From Archivesica marissinica (Eukaryota > Mollusca > Bivalvia > Venerida > Vesicomyidae), in NCBI GenBank assembly GCA_014843695.1, contig CM026397.1:49605221-49669220 (forward strand): a stretch of DNA of 64,000 nt, given 5' to 3'. Numbering within the stretch: position 1 is the first letter of the stretch; the number at the start of each line of letters is the position of its first letter. Under the pieces are notes generated by a model, which saw nothing but the letters and a program-made list of their open reading frames with translations, was not told the DNA's origin and made no database searches. Made by a program: the position numbers and the translations under genes. Shown here piece by piece: positions 21,122 through 31,556 of this stretch.

Positions 21122-21128
21122 TATAAAA
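21122..21128 (+). promoter_or_regulatory. Candidate TATA box of the DMRTA gene
   Basis: TATAAAA lies 142 bp upstream of the ATG at 21264. Transcription would start near 21152 with a 5' UTR of about 110 nt. Not proven. Confidence 0.4.
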
Positions 21129-21263
21129 GACACAACTTGGTTATAATATTAATAGTAAAGCAATCGCTAACATTACTTCGACTGGGGCTAATAGCTCTAC
21201 TAGTAAGCATAGGATTTCTATTAACAAGTTGGACTTGGAGTGTGATAGTTGGGGAATATAATA

Positions 21264-21705
21264 ATGACAAATACCACAGCGACGGAGGAAGACCGAAGCG
21301 GTGTTGACAACGCACCAAACAAACCTGGAGCAGTCTCCATCCCTGGACCATTGTTCTTACGGAGCATGGATAGATATCCGAGAACTCCCAAGTGTGCTCG
21401 GTGTAGAAATCACGGTGTCGTGTCGGCGCTAAAGGGACATAAACGTTATTGTCGGTGGAGGGATTGTGTGTGCGCCAAGTGTACGTTGATTTCCGAGAGA
21501 CAGAGAGTAATGGCGGCACAGGTTGCTCTGCGACGACAACAAGCGCAAGAAGAGAATGAGGTTAGAGAGATGGGCTATCTGTACGCGAGGCAAGCTACCA
21601 GTGTACCTATTGGACAAGAGGTGACGGCAACGATATATCCCGAGAGTCGTGAGCGGATTGGTTCCGCGAGTAGTTACAGCGACAGCAGCGATGGCGAGCA
21701 ACCTC
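21264..21705 (+). CDS. DMRTA2: DMRTA-type transcription factor, exon 1 (DM domain)
   Basis: The first coding exon starts at ATG 21264 (the frame is open a little further upstream but without ATG). It encodes 147 codons plus one base. Residues about 38-95 are a DM domain: [20 protein letters not shown] then [20 protein letters not shown], with all zinc-binding Cys/His in place, and the recognition helix [20 protein letters not shown] proteins bind DNA in the minor groove and act in sex determination and neural development. The donor GTAAGT at 21706 is canonical. Its phase fits exon 2 exactly (C|CA = Pro). With exon 2 the protein is 367 aa, normal for the family. Orthology to DMRTA (Dmrt4/5) rests on the DMA domain; the exact paralogue is not certain. 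Confidence 0.93.
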
Positions 21706-21834
21706 GTAAGTTGACTTTAATTTATCAACTAATAAATGCGCGCCATGTACGCCATGAAAAATAAATTGAAATATTTATGCTAAAATTGAATGTGCTATGA
21801 TATTTAATTTAAATATGTACATGGTACAGTGTGT

Positions 21835-23356
21835 ATATATTTACAAGGTACAGTGGGTATATATTTACGAGGTACAGTGGGTATATATTTACAAGGTACA
21901 GTGGGTATATATTTACGAGGTACAGTGTGTATATATTTACAAGGTACAGTGGGTATATATTTACAAGGTACAGTGGGTATATATTTACAAGGTACAGTGG
22001 GTATATATTTACAAGGTACAGTGGGTATATATTTACAAGGTACAGTGGGTATATATTTACAAGGTACAGTGGGTATATATTTACAAGGTACAGTGGGTAT
22101 ATATTTACAAGGTACAGTGGGTATATATTTACAAGGTACAGTGTGTATATATTTACAAGGTACAGTGGTATATATTTACAAGGTACAGTGGGTATATATT
22201 TACAAGGTACAGTGGGTATATATTTACAAGGTACAGTGGGTATATATTTACAAGGTACAGTGTGTATATATTTACAAGGTACAGTGGGTATATATTTACA
22301 AGGTACAGTGGGTATATATTTACAAGGTACAGTGGGTATATATTTACAAGGTACAGTGGGTATATATTTACAAGGTACAGTGTGTATATATTTACGAGGT
22401 ACAGTGGGTATATATTTACAAGGTAAGGTACAGTGTGTATATATTTACAAGGTACAGTGGGTATATATTTACGAGGTACAGTGGGTATATATTTACAAGG
22501 TAAGGTACAGTGTGTATATATTTACAAGGTACAGTGGGTATATATTTACGAGGTACAGTGGGTATATATTTACAAGGTACAGTGGGTATATATTTACAAG
22601 GTAAGGTACAGTGTGTATATATTTACAAGGTACAGTGGGTATATATTTACAAGGTACAGTGGGTATATATTTACAAGGTACAGTGGGTATATATTTACAA
22701 GGTACAGTGTGTATATATTTACAAGGTACAGTGTGTATATATTTACAAGGTACAGTGGGTATATATTTACAAGGTACAGTGTGTATATATTTACAAGGTA
22801 CAGTGTGTATATATTTACAAGGTACAGTGGGTATATATTTACAAGGTACAGTGGGTATATATTTACAAGGTACAGTGTGTATATATTTACAAGTACAGTG
22901 GGTATATATTTACAAGTACAGTGTGTATATATTTACAAGGTACAGTGGGTATATATTACAAGGTACAGTTGTATATATTTACAAGGTACAGTGGGTATAT
23001 ATTTACGAGGTACAGTGGGTATATATTTACAAGGTACAGTGGGTATATATTTACAAGGTAAGGTACAGTGTGTATATATGTAGTATTTTAATACAGGACA
23101 GGGGTAATATAGGTAAGGTACAGTGTGTATATATTTACAAGGTACAGTGGGTATATATTTACAAGGTACAGTGGGTATATATTTACAAGGTACAGTGTGT
23201 ATATATTTACAAGGTACAGTGGGTATATATTTACGAGGTACAGTGGGTATATATTTACAAGGTACAGTGGGTATATATTTACGAGGTACAGTGGGTATAT
23301 ATTTACAAGGTACAGTGGGTATATATTTACAAGGTACAGTGGGTATATATTTACAA
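21835..23356. repeat. 24-bp VNTR in the DMRTA intron, about 60 units
   Basis: The unit is GGTACAGTGGGTATATATTT then ACAA, with GTGTG/GTGGG and ACGA variants and occasional extra GGTAA. One break at 23075-23110. Three frames are open because the period is divisible by three; none is a gene. It makes up more than half of the 2,779-bp intron. Confidence 0.95.
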
Positions 23357-23584
23357 TCCAGTAGGTTTAATTATTTATATCGCTACTATTTCGCACACTT
23401 ACATTTGTATAAGGCAACTATTTAAGACATAATTGCATCTCTGAGAGCAACATAGAGCTATATTTATAATATTATGCACATGAACTATGTTAGTCCATTT
23501 TAGCTACAACCACATTACTCTTTTCACCCATTCCATAAAACTTGAATATACCCGCTATATCAATAACTCAACTTGATTGTATGC

Positions 23585-23893
23585 AGGCGCGTAGCTGCCA
23601 TTAGGCCAAAAAGCCCGGGCCTGCACATCATTTTGACAACAAAAATATATAGAATTGTTATTGCTTTTGATGTACATGTATAGCTAAGCAGAACAGTGTA
23701 TTGTCATGTTTATTTGTTGTAAAAACATGTCCGAATTCGTCTTTTAAATGCAGCAGAATGCGGGAAATTGCATCCTAAAAAACAAACATTCCGGGGGTGC
23801 ATGCCCCCGGACCCCCTAGCAACATCTTCGCTACGCTCACTCAACATTCTTTACCCGGGCCTGCATATAATTTGCCTCCTGGCTACGCCCCTG
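23585..23893. mobile_element. hAT-like MITE in the DMRTA intron
   Basis: Ends CAGGCGCGTAGC and GCTACGCCCCTG are imperfect inverted repeats of the CAGGGGCGTAGC type, as in many hAT elements. GTATG flanks both sides. The inner GCCCGGGCCTGCA motif occurs twice. No transposase. Confidence 0.6.
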
Positions 23894-24034
23894 GTATGAA
23901 CAGAACGTATACTGTTATTATCTTGATCAATGCCATAATAAAACAATTACACCTTATTCAATATTAGAAACCAATCCCGCGAAGTAAATCCGCGCTTTTA
24001 TCCACTCCCGCCCATATCACCCAACAACCTCTAT

Positions 24035-24345
24035 TGCTACCCTGCACACAGAAAAAACTCTACGCTACCCTGCACACACAAATACCTCTACGCTACCCTG
24101 CACACACAAACACATCTACGCTACCCTGCACACATAAAACATATACGCTACCATGCACACATAAAACATCTACGCTACCATGCACACATAAAACATCTAT
24201 GCTACCCTGCACACACAAACACCTCTAAGCTACCCTGCTCACATGAAACATCTACGCTACCATGCACACACAAAACCTCTACGCTACCCTGCGCACACAA
24301 AAACTTCTACGCAACGCTGTGTGCTACGCTACCCTGTACACATAA
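24035..24345. repeat. ~26-bp minisatellite in the DMRTA intron
   Basis: The unit is CTCTACGCTACCCTGCACAC plus ACAAACA/ATAAAACA, about 11 imperfect copies, 140 bp before the exon 2 acceptor. Confidence 0.9.
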
Positions 24346-24484
24346 AATCCTCTACCATACCATACCTACACAACCTCTGTCATACCATACACGCATTCGT
24401 ACTCAAGCTAGATAGCACCATAATATTATATCACACTATAACATGTTGAAAGTGTTAGTCATAATGTTATCCTTTATTTTACAG

Positions 24485-25146
24485 CAGCCAAGCGACTCAG
24501 ACTAGCAGAATCTTACACAACTACACTGGGGATTGCTCTACATGATAGCTCGCTCAGTCCCGGCAGCCGGGGCTCCGTGTCTCCCCACAGCACGACGTCA
24601 TCGTCAGACTCGCCTGTTCCAGAACCGTTCCACTCGCATAACAGCTTGGAAGACATTCCCGACGGAAGCATCAAATCTATGGACATGTTGTGCAGAATTT
24701 TTCCTCAAATGAAAAGACACGTGTTGCAACTGATTCTTCATGGTTGTCATGGAGACGTCTTGCAGGCCGTTGATCAAATATTCAGCTCACAGTCGGATAT
24801 TGACACGAGAACAAAACCGAATGATTCAATGCCACTTGTAGCTTCGTCTGCATATATGCCGAACAATTTAGACAATTCAGTTAAATCTGCATTTACACCA
24901 AGAAGTATTTCTGGACTTCCGGTCAGTCCGGGTTTGTCACCGCTTAGGTACTCATTTGGCGGCATGCCGCCGCGAGGACTGTTCTCGATGCCATACCAGT
25001 CTATGGTACCTAGCTTAGCATCTAGCTTCCACCCATACGCGGGCCTACCGCACACGTCACCGGTACCCAAACCAGTCATGTATTCATCGTATCCGTTTTC
25101 ACACTTTACCCAGAACAGACCATCCGACGGCTTGGACACGAGATAA
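24485..25146 (+). CDS. DMRTA2: DMRTA-type transcription factor, exon 2 (DMA domain, C-terminus)
   Basis: Acceptor TATCCTTTATTTTACAG; the exon begins with the two bases completing a Pro codon and ends at TAA 25144-25146. It encodes a basic motif (AKRLRL, possible nuclear localisation signal), a Ser-rich linker, then the DMA domain: IKSMDMLCRIFPQMKRHVLQ then LILHGCHGDVLQAVDQIFSS. This is a CUE-like helical domain specific to the DMRTA group and DMRT3. The C-terminal 130 residues are rich in Pro, Ser, Met and Tyr. Exons 1 and 2 together are 1,104 nt with no stop, supporting an intact gene. Confidence 0.93.
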
Positions 25147-25450
25147 CATCATAACAGACTGTTAATTCTGCCAAAAACAATCAATGTAAAGTGTAGAGAA
25201 GACTACTTGTTGCGAATTATTAATGAACTTTATTATATACCAACTTGTCTGCGACCATTCTATTCAACAAAGAATTGCCCATTTCTTAGATAATACATGC
25301 ATATGTAAACAGTGTTTTGGCATTTTAAATGTTTGTAAATGTGAAAGTTCAATGAAGATAACACTTTAGAATATCGAATTGTAATTTTGAAACTGTTTAT
25401 TTGAAATACTTTAATGTTTACTGACTACATCGTCAACAACATGTACATAT

Positions 25451-25512
25451 ATAGCTGATTCTTCATCGTTGCCATGGATACACGAGACCACGTGCAGGTC
25501 ATTGATCAGCTA
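25451..25512 (+). repeat. Decayed echo of the DMA-domain coding sequence in the 3' UTR
   Basis: GCTGATTCTTCATCGTTGCC ATGGATAC.. CAGGTCATTGATCA resembles the exon sequence at about 24728-24778 (ACTGATTCTTCATGGTTGTC ATGGAGAC.. CAGGCCGTTGATCA). It has a small insertion and no open frame, and probably arose by partial duplication. Confidence 0.7.
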
Positions 25513-25576
25513 CTAGTATAATATGAATAATAATAGAGTAATCTACTATGACAGAAAATTCCTTATTTATTTTGAG

Positions 25577-25617
25577 AATAAAGAATTGATGTAACTGCTC
25601 AAATTTGTATAAATAAA
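25577..25617 (+). terminator. Two AATAAA signals for the DMRTA transcript
   Basis: AATAAA at 25577-25582 and 25612-25617, giving a 3' UTR of about 450 nt. No other AATAAA was noticed between the stop and these. Confidence 0.55.
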
Positions 25618-25687
25618 GTATACTAAATTGTTACATGACTGTGTCGTTCTGTGTGTTGAAGCTATGGTCCTAATAAATGTATTGCTA

Positions 25688-26066
25688 TATCATCATCATC
25701 ATCATCATCATCATAATCACCATCATCATCGTCATCATTTTCTTCATCATCATCATCATCATCATAATCTTCTTCATCATCATTATCATCAACATCATCA
25801 TCATCTTTTCTACATCATCATCATCTTCTTCTGCATCATCATCACCACCACAATCAACAACAACATCACCATCATCATCATCTTCTACTTCTTCATCATC
25901 ATCATCATCTACTTCATCAACATCATCATCATCATCATCATCACCACAATCATCATCGTCGTCATCATCATCATCATCACCACCACAATCATCATCATCA
26001 CCACAATCATCATCGTCGTCATCATCACAATCAACATTATCATCACAATCATCATCACCATCTCTC
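25688..26066. repeat. (ATC)n-rich microsatellite, ~380 bp
   Basis: Long impure (CAT/ATC)n tract with CTT and CAC interruptions. It lies close to the 3' end of a family H SINE tail (26090-26150) whose natural terminus is (ATC)n, so it probably grew from a SINE end. Confidence 0.9.
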
Positions 26067-26089
26067 TAGTGATTTGCCTCACTCTGTTA

Positions 26090-26150
26090 AGAGTGATGAT
26101 GATTGAGCTTATTAACCCTCGCCTCCGGCGAACCATATGGGCGAGCGTAT
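26090..26150 (-). mobile_element. SINE family H tail
   Basis: The minus strand reads CGCTCGCCCATATGGTTCGC then CGGAGGCGAGGGTTAATAAG then CTCAATCATCATC. Its 3' region resembles that of family B (CATATGGGCAACCGG.AGCGA.GATAAATAAA). Confidence 0.75.
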
Positions 26151-26279
26151 GTGAAGAGTGTGCTCGTAATATGATAACATTTATATGCACACGTAGCAGT
26201 CAGGACTGACCATTAAAACTTCCGCTATGTATAGTTGTATAACAACTGGATAAATGCATACAGATGATCGCATACTTAG

Positions 26280-26351
26280 TGGGATCGTTGGTTGGCCAAG
26301 GACCGATTGGAAGCCTTCCTGGGTGATCTGGTCAACCACAGCTTGAAACAG
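26280..26351 (+). CDS. Possible 72-bp exon of an unknown gene
   Basis: Between an acceptor-like CATACTTAG and a donor CAG|GTTCGT the plus strand is open for 24 codons (WDRWLAKDRLEAFLGDLVNH then SLKQ), in phase 0 at both ends. The minus strand is also open (LFQAVVDQITQEGFQSVLG), so the strand is not certain. No family is recognised and no partner exon was found. Confidence 0.25.
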
Positions 26352-26829
26352 GTTCGTGTTCATGTACATTAGACGAAAACGATGTAGAAAATATATGGTT
26401 CTTGACATACCGTGGGTTTTTATATACCACGGTAAACAATAATTTGTGGAGTTACTTTTCAACAATGTGTTTCTTTCCAATTGATTAGGAAATATTCCAT
26501 TTGTATGGTTGCAATCAATGGTTAACAAAACGTAACCGAATTACCATTGTAAATAACAAAATAGATGTAGTTGCCTGGTGTTAAATTACCCCACCCGAGT
26601 GCCTAGACCAATGTCTGTCATTTTAAATATTCACCTACAAACACACGGCAACGCCATGACATGTGAGAGAGACAAATGTGGAGTGTGTGGCCCTCACATG
26701 GACCCGTTGTTCTAAAGAAGCAAGCACCACCCCATGACTTGTCATCCTGGACCGGAGGAAGATAAACTTCTTAGAGAAACCAGACACCCACATGCCTCGG
26801 CGGAGGCGACTTTAAACAAATATACGCAC
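26352..26829. other. Unannotated interval
   Basis: A small hairpin (ACCGTGGGTTTTTATATACCACGGT, here in two pieces: ACCGTGGG and TACCACGGT) lies at 26410-26435; its ATACCACGG motif recurs at 30.7 kb. Otherwise nothing recognised. Confidence 0.4.
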
Positions 26830-27445
26830 CGTGCTGACCTTGTGATAGCGGGGAAAGGAGAGTTCTAACAATGGTATGCTAGATAGCTGACCTCGTGGCC
26901 CATGTGATAGCGGGGAAAGGAGAGTTCTAACAATGGTATGCTAGACAGCTGGTCTCGCGGCCCATGTGATAGCGGGGAAATGAGAGTTCTAACAATGGTT
27001 TGCTAGACAGCTGGTCTCGCGGCCCATGTGATAGCGGGGAAATGAGAGTTCTAACAATGGTTTGCTAGACAGCTGGTCTCGCGGCCCATGTGATAGCGGG
27101 GAAATGAGAGTTCTAACAATGGTTGCTAGACAGCTGACCTCGCGGCCCATGTGATAGCGGGGAAATGAGAGTTCTAACAATGTTTGCTAGACAGCTGACC
27201 TCGCGGCCCATGTGATAGCGGGAAAATGAGAGTGCTAACAATGGTTTGCTAGACAGCTGACCTCGCGGCCCATGTGATAGCGGGGAAATGAGAGTTCTAA
27301 CAATGGTATGCTAGATAGCTGACCTCGCGGCCCATGTGATAGCGGGGAAATGAGAGTTCTAACAATGGTATGCTAGACAGCTGACCTCGCGGCCCATGTG
27401 ATAGCGGGGAAATGAGAGTTATAACAATGGTATGCTAGACAATTC
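26830..27445. repeat. 62-bp minisatellite, about 10 units
   Basis: The unit is CTGACCTCGCGGCCCATGTG then ATAGCGGGGAAATGAGAGTT then CTAACAATGGTATGCTAGAC then AG. Units start at 26887, 26949 and so on. ORFs inside are artefacts. Confidence 0.95.
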
Positions 27446-27661
27446 GATCAAGGAGGCTCTTACATACAACAACGACAATGTAACAATAGATGAAGCAAAT
27501 AATGGAACAGATAGCCGACTGACATCTTTATAGGTGCATATCGATGTCTTAGTGCATACTAAATGTGACAAAAATAACATTTTCAAGATAATCTCTAATT
27601 AAAATTTCAAATCCCGCTACAGAAACATGACCGCCTCATTGGTACTATGAAGCGTTCTTAA

Positions 27662-28165
27662 AGCGACACTACATCAGTGAAAACGCAAAGTTCTACATCC
27701 TATTATAAGGTATAATTGTTTTCCGAATATTTACGTCAAAATCTGAGTATTTCAACCAATAAACAACCGTCGTATACGACGTTTGTTGACATAACAAAAT
27801 AATGTAAATAGGGTCAACATGCATGCGTAATGCAATGTGTGTATCCTGAATAACACGATTTATGCTACAGATATACCGTTATATCCCAGCCTTTATGCCT
27901 GTGCGGATTTATATTTTAGACTAATACGATTTAAAATATCTCTAAACGACAGTAGCACGTGCTTGATATAGACCCCAATAATAAACAAACATCAATTCAG
28001 GACCGTTAAATGAAATCCTACTTTCACTATTGAAAGTGTGTATACAACAAAAACACTGTTTATGTATAGAATGTTAGTGTTCGAATTATTTCTGAAGAAT
28101 TTATAGTAACAATGCTATTTATATGTAAAAATGCATGTTTGGGCTTTTTGCGATGTAATGTCGCT
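27662..28165. mobile_element. piggyBac-like MITE, 504 bp, TTAA target sites
   Basis: TTAA at 27658-27661, then AGCGACACTACATC; at the other end GATGTAATGTCGCT, then TTAA at 28166-28169. The 14-bp inverted repeats differ at one base. TTAA duplication is diagnostic of the piggyBac superfamily. No transposase ORF. A single end of the same family lies at 58820-58870. Confidence 0.85.
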
Positions 28166-28264
28166 TTAAAATTATTTATTCTAATATCGATATCGCGGTG
28201 AAAATTCCAAACTAGAGTATTCGAAGAAACACAGTAGTAACAGCAGTCTCCGCGCAGCCTATTG

Positions 28265-28320
28265 CGATGTGACGTCAGTTGCGCAACCGCGCTGCGTATT
28301 GCGGGTGTGACGTCAGTTAC
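28265..28320. promoter_or_regulatory. Pair of palindromic TGACGTCA (CRE-type) sites
   Basis: GTGACGTCAGTT occurs twice about 39 bp apart, in a CG-rich stretch (GCAACCGCGCTGCGTATTGC). The octamer is the consensus for CREB/ATF binding. No adjacent gene was recognised, so function is unknown. Confidence 0.4.
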
Positions 28321-28534
28321 GTTAGTACGTACGTTGTTGTCAGAGACGACTTCACAACATGGTCGGAGGGTGACGATTTTGCATTTCATTTGGTGAAAAT
28401 GCGACTTTCCATACACCACGTGCAACATGCAAGTAGAAGCAAGTCTTACCAATATACTGGTAAATATTATTTGGGTACATGCGTGATTGATAACAGTGCA
28501 ATTTCAGTTCAATATGATTGATTGTGTACGAGAT

Positions 28535-29000
28535 CTAGTCATTTAAACATTGTTCCTGGAAAGAGGCTGAATGGTCAAGTTCTATCAAGGATGCCGGCCC
28601 AATCTCTTTCGATACATTTGTATCCCAAACAGGGCAATTTCCGTTAAATCTGATTGCGTGTATGCGAGAGAGAGAATGAGAGATAGATGGGGGTGAGAGA
28701 GAGAGAGAGAAATAGAGAGATAGAGTGAGAGAGGGTGTCATTTAAACATTGTTCCTGGAAAGAGGCTGAATGGTCAAGTTCTATCATGGATGCCGGCCCA
28801 ATCTCTTTCGATACATTTGTATCCCATACAGGGCAATTTCCGTTACATCTGATTGCGTGTATGCGAGAGAGCGAATGAGAGATAGGGTTGGGGTGAGAGA
28901 GAGAAATAGAGAGATAGAGGGAGAGAGAGGGTCATTTAAACATTGTTCCTGGAAAGAGGTTGAATGGTCAAGTTCTAACAAGGATGCCGGCCCAATCTCT
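28535..29000. repeat. ~195-bp tandem repeat, three units with GA-rich tracts
   Basis: Units begin CATTTAAACATTGTTCCTGG near 28540, 28740 and 28932. Each ends in a purine-only stretch (GAGAGAGAAATAGAGAGATAG), except the third, which is truncated. Confidence 0.9.
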
Positions 29001-29119
29001 TTCGATACATTTGTATCACATACTGGACAATTAATACATACTAGTTTGTTGTGCAATTGATTGAAAGTGCTGCACTTTACTGGTGCGTACAATTAGTGCC
29101 ATGCGCGAAACCCACCCCT

Positions 29120-29160
29120 AATACTTACCATAACCCTTACACTAACTATAACCCTAAAAC
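29120..29160. repeat. Degenerate CCCTAA-like stretch
   Basis: CCATAACCCTTACACTAACT then ATAACCCTAAA resembles diverged telomeric repeat (CCCTAA)n. A second such stretch is at 29828-29880. Short and weak. Confidence 0.3.
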
Positions 29161-29538
29161 ATTTGAATATCGACGCATACAATCATCGGTCATATACCGA
29201 TACAAAATCAGAAATAACGTGGTATGCGTCGACCACAACCATCTAACGCATACAATTAGGAACCTGAACTACTTAATTCCGCAGTCAGTCACGAACTCAG
29301 TACCATATTAACACTGTGTTTCCAATAATAATACGTCTTTGGAATGACTTCCGCCCAGTACTATGTACAGTCCAGCCCCAGCTTTACCATGTTTGCTGAG
29401 TGGCTAGCCACTGTACCACTCATGTAATATTAATGAATGTTTTTAACCTTAGTATTTAGTTCTTTCTAACACTATGTCTCAATTAATGTAATCTTTAATC
29501 ACTGTTCCTGACAAGTGCCTCCCAGCCATACTCAATTT
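29161..29538. other. Unannotated interval
   Basis: Two related phrases, ATATCGACGCATACAATCAT and GTGGTATGCGTCGACCACAA, suggest a small palindromic element. No gene. Confidence 0.35.
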
Positions 29539-29787
29539 GGCTGTCAAATTAGCGCAGTGGTTAGCGCGCTCGCTTCCCACCAATGCAACCGGGTTCGATC
29601 CTCGGACCGGGAAGTATATGAGATGGTACGGTGGTCGCCAGATCGGAACGGTATGTTTTCTCCGGGTACTCCGGTTTCTTCCCACAGGAATGACCACATA
29701 TAAACTTTCACTCGCGCCAACGAGAGTGATTAATATAAGTTGTTAAGCTTGCTTCACAATCGTTGTAAAATAAATAAAGTTTAAACT
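29539..29787 (+). mobile_element. SINE family A, full length
   Basis: GGCTGTCAAATTAGCGCAGT head, B box GGGTTCGATCCTCGGACC, core TTCTCCGGGTACTCCGG, tail TGATTAATATAAGTTGTTAA ending TAAATAAAGTTTAAAC. Confidence 0.9.
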
Positions 29788-30239
29788 CGATATTGAGTGT
29801 TGGGAGTATGATGTAAAAGTAGATGTAACTTTAGCCCTAACCCTACTACTCGCCTTAAACACTAACCCTAACCGCTAAACCTACTCAAACACTAGCCCGG
29901 GCATTGCGAGTACCGGTAAAGTGCATGCTATCCGACACGGAACTCCAAAACCTGGCTACAGAGAGTTGGTGGTACCCAATGATACCCATGCTTCGAGCAG
30001 ATAATACTATGTACCAGTAACAAACGTGTTGGTACATAGGGGGACCAGGAACCATGGACATTGCTGGCGTATTCCCCCCTATATGTGATTAGTTTAAACC
30101 TATTATACAGTTTGTACAATGCATATACTATATCATGCATGCTATCTAAAACCCACTAATAGTGCATGCACACGTATAAGATATATGTTATTCTAACACG
30201 ACCCACCTAATAACATACATACTTATAGAGTAAAATATA
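29788..30239. other. Unannotated interval
   Basis: Contains the second CCCTAA-like stretch (29828-29880: GCCCTAACCCTACTAC, CACTAACCCTAACCGC). No gene. Confidence 0.4.
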
Positions 30240-30790
30240 CCTCGGGTTATTCTGCGATATACCTACCTTGATCAATGCTGCGCGCGCATCGTGTTTTGGC
30301 TATTCCATTTATACAATGCGTGTACAATTTTATGAATGAAAGTCACGTGATGTTTGTAAATACTACCGTGGGAATTCGCGGAAGTGAGCTATTTTTAGAA
30401 TCAGATAATCTCTTGGCCGTCTTGTTTTACTGTTAAGTAACGTTTCAGTTACTATTCTGTACAGTTTTATTTGACAATATAAATAAAATTATTGATCAGT
30501 TACAACATTTGTTCATTTATGCACTAGATTGATATTTTCCATAAAAAATAACGTCATCACCCCTTACGCGGGAGGAAATTTCGAAAGCCAAATGCAACTG
30601 AGAAGCACGGCGTTTGAAGAAAATACTCCTTTGATTCTCGTCTAAAATTATTAGAAGTAAGTCGTATTAGAATCGAAATAATAAGTATCAACCGTGGTAT
30701 ATTCGGCCTTCGTGATATATTTCTATGCATAAGAACTTCAAATTCGGGTTATTCTGCGATATACCACGGTTGATACTTATTATTTCTTAA
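30240..30790. mobile_element. Foldback element with 28-bp perfect inverted repeat
   Basis: Positions 30675-30702 and 30759-30786 are exact reverse complements (GAAATAATAAGTATCAACCG then TGGTATAT) around 56 bp. The phrase GGGTTATTCTGCGATATACC occurs at 30243 and 30746, suggesting a larger element of about 550 bp. No coding capacity. Confidence 0.65.
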
Positions 30791-31556
30791 AGGCCTGCAG
30801 TTTGACCCCGTCCAATTGTAAAGATTTATACTTTACTACCTGTTCCATGTGATTAGTGGCTTGTATCAACAATGTAGCAGTACATTCAGTATAATTTGGC
30901 GTATGTAGGTATTTTCTAACGGTTAATATGCACGATCACTCTGTGAGCTGAGAATTAGTCAAAATGAGGCCCTGACAATTTAAGTAAACGTATATTATTG
31001 ATTGTAAAGAAAATTGATAGTTATGAGTATTCAAACTACATAATCCAGATCAGCCCAGGGACATATATTACATGCTATGTAGGTGCCTCATCAGCCGTAG
31101 CGTAATCACTGAGACTGATAATGTGTATGCATGTATATAATATATGTGTATGGGCCGGAGGCCTTGAATTACGAATAAACTGTTAAACTGATCAGGATCT
31201 ATGTTGTTTGTAAGGTCGGAGTTTCGTTACTTTCATATTCTGTTCTGTCACTTTCATGTATCATCTGGTTTAAAAAGGCCGCCAGATTATATGTATGTAT
31301 ATAATATGTATGTATTTATATGAATAAACTATATGTGTTCGTTATATGGTAACCTTCATACTTTATTTAATTATATATCTACAGTATTATTCGCAAGTTT
31401 TCTGTTATATTTTAAATATTTCTCTGTGTCAGTGTGTGTTTACCGATATTGATGCTACATAATAATCACAGTGAATGCTATGAGTACATGTATAATATTA
31501 TAATTATAATCTCTTGAACATACGAGTATTACACATATTCTGCCGATTTCTACAAG
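30791..31556. other. Unannotated interval with repeat J piece
   Basis: Positions 31186-31260 (GATCAGGATCTATGTTGTTT) match repeat J. The rest is AT-rich, upstream of the 164-aa ORF; no clear promoter was identified. Confidence 0.4.

Noticed and set aside
21797..23432. Several ORFs of 180-270 codons in the 24-bp array
   Set aside because: All frames are open because the period is a multiple of three; the array lies in the DMRTA intron.
25628..26209. His/Ile-rich ORF
   Set aside because: Translation of an (ATC)n microsatellite.
29120..29880. Interstitial telomere
   Set aside because: Only one to two CCCTAA units at a time with many errors; too weak to claim.
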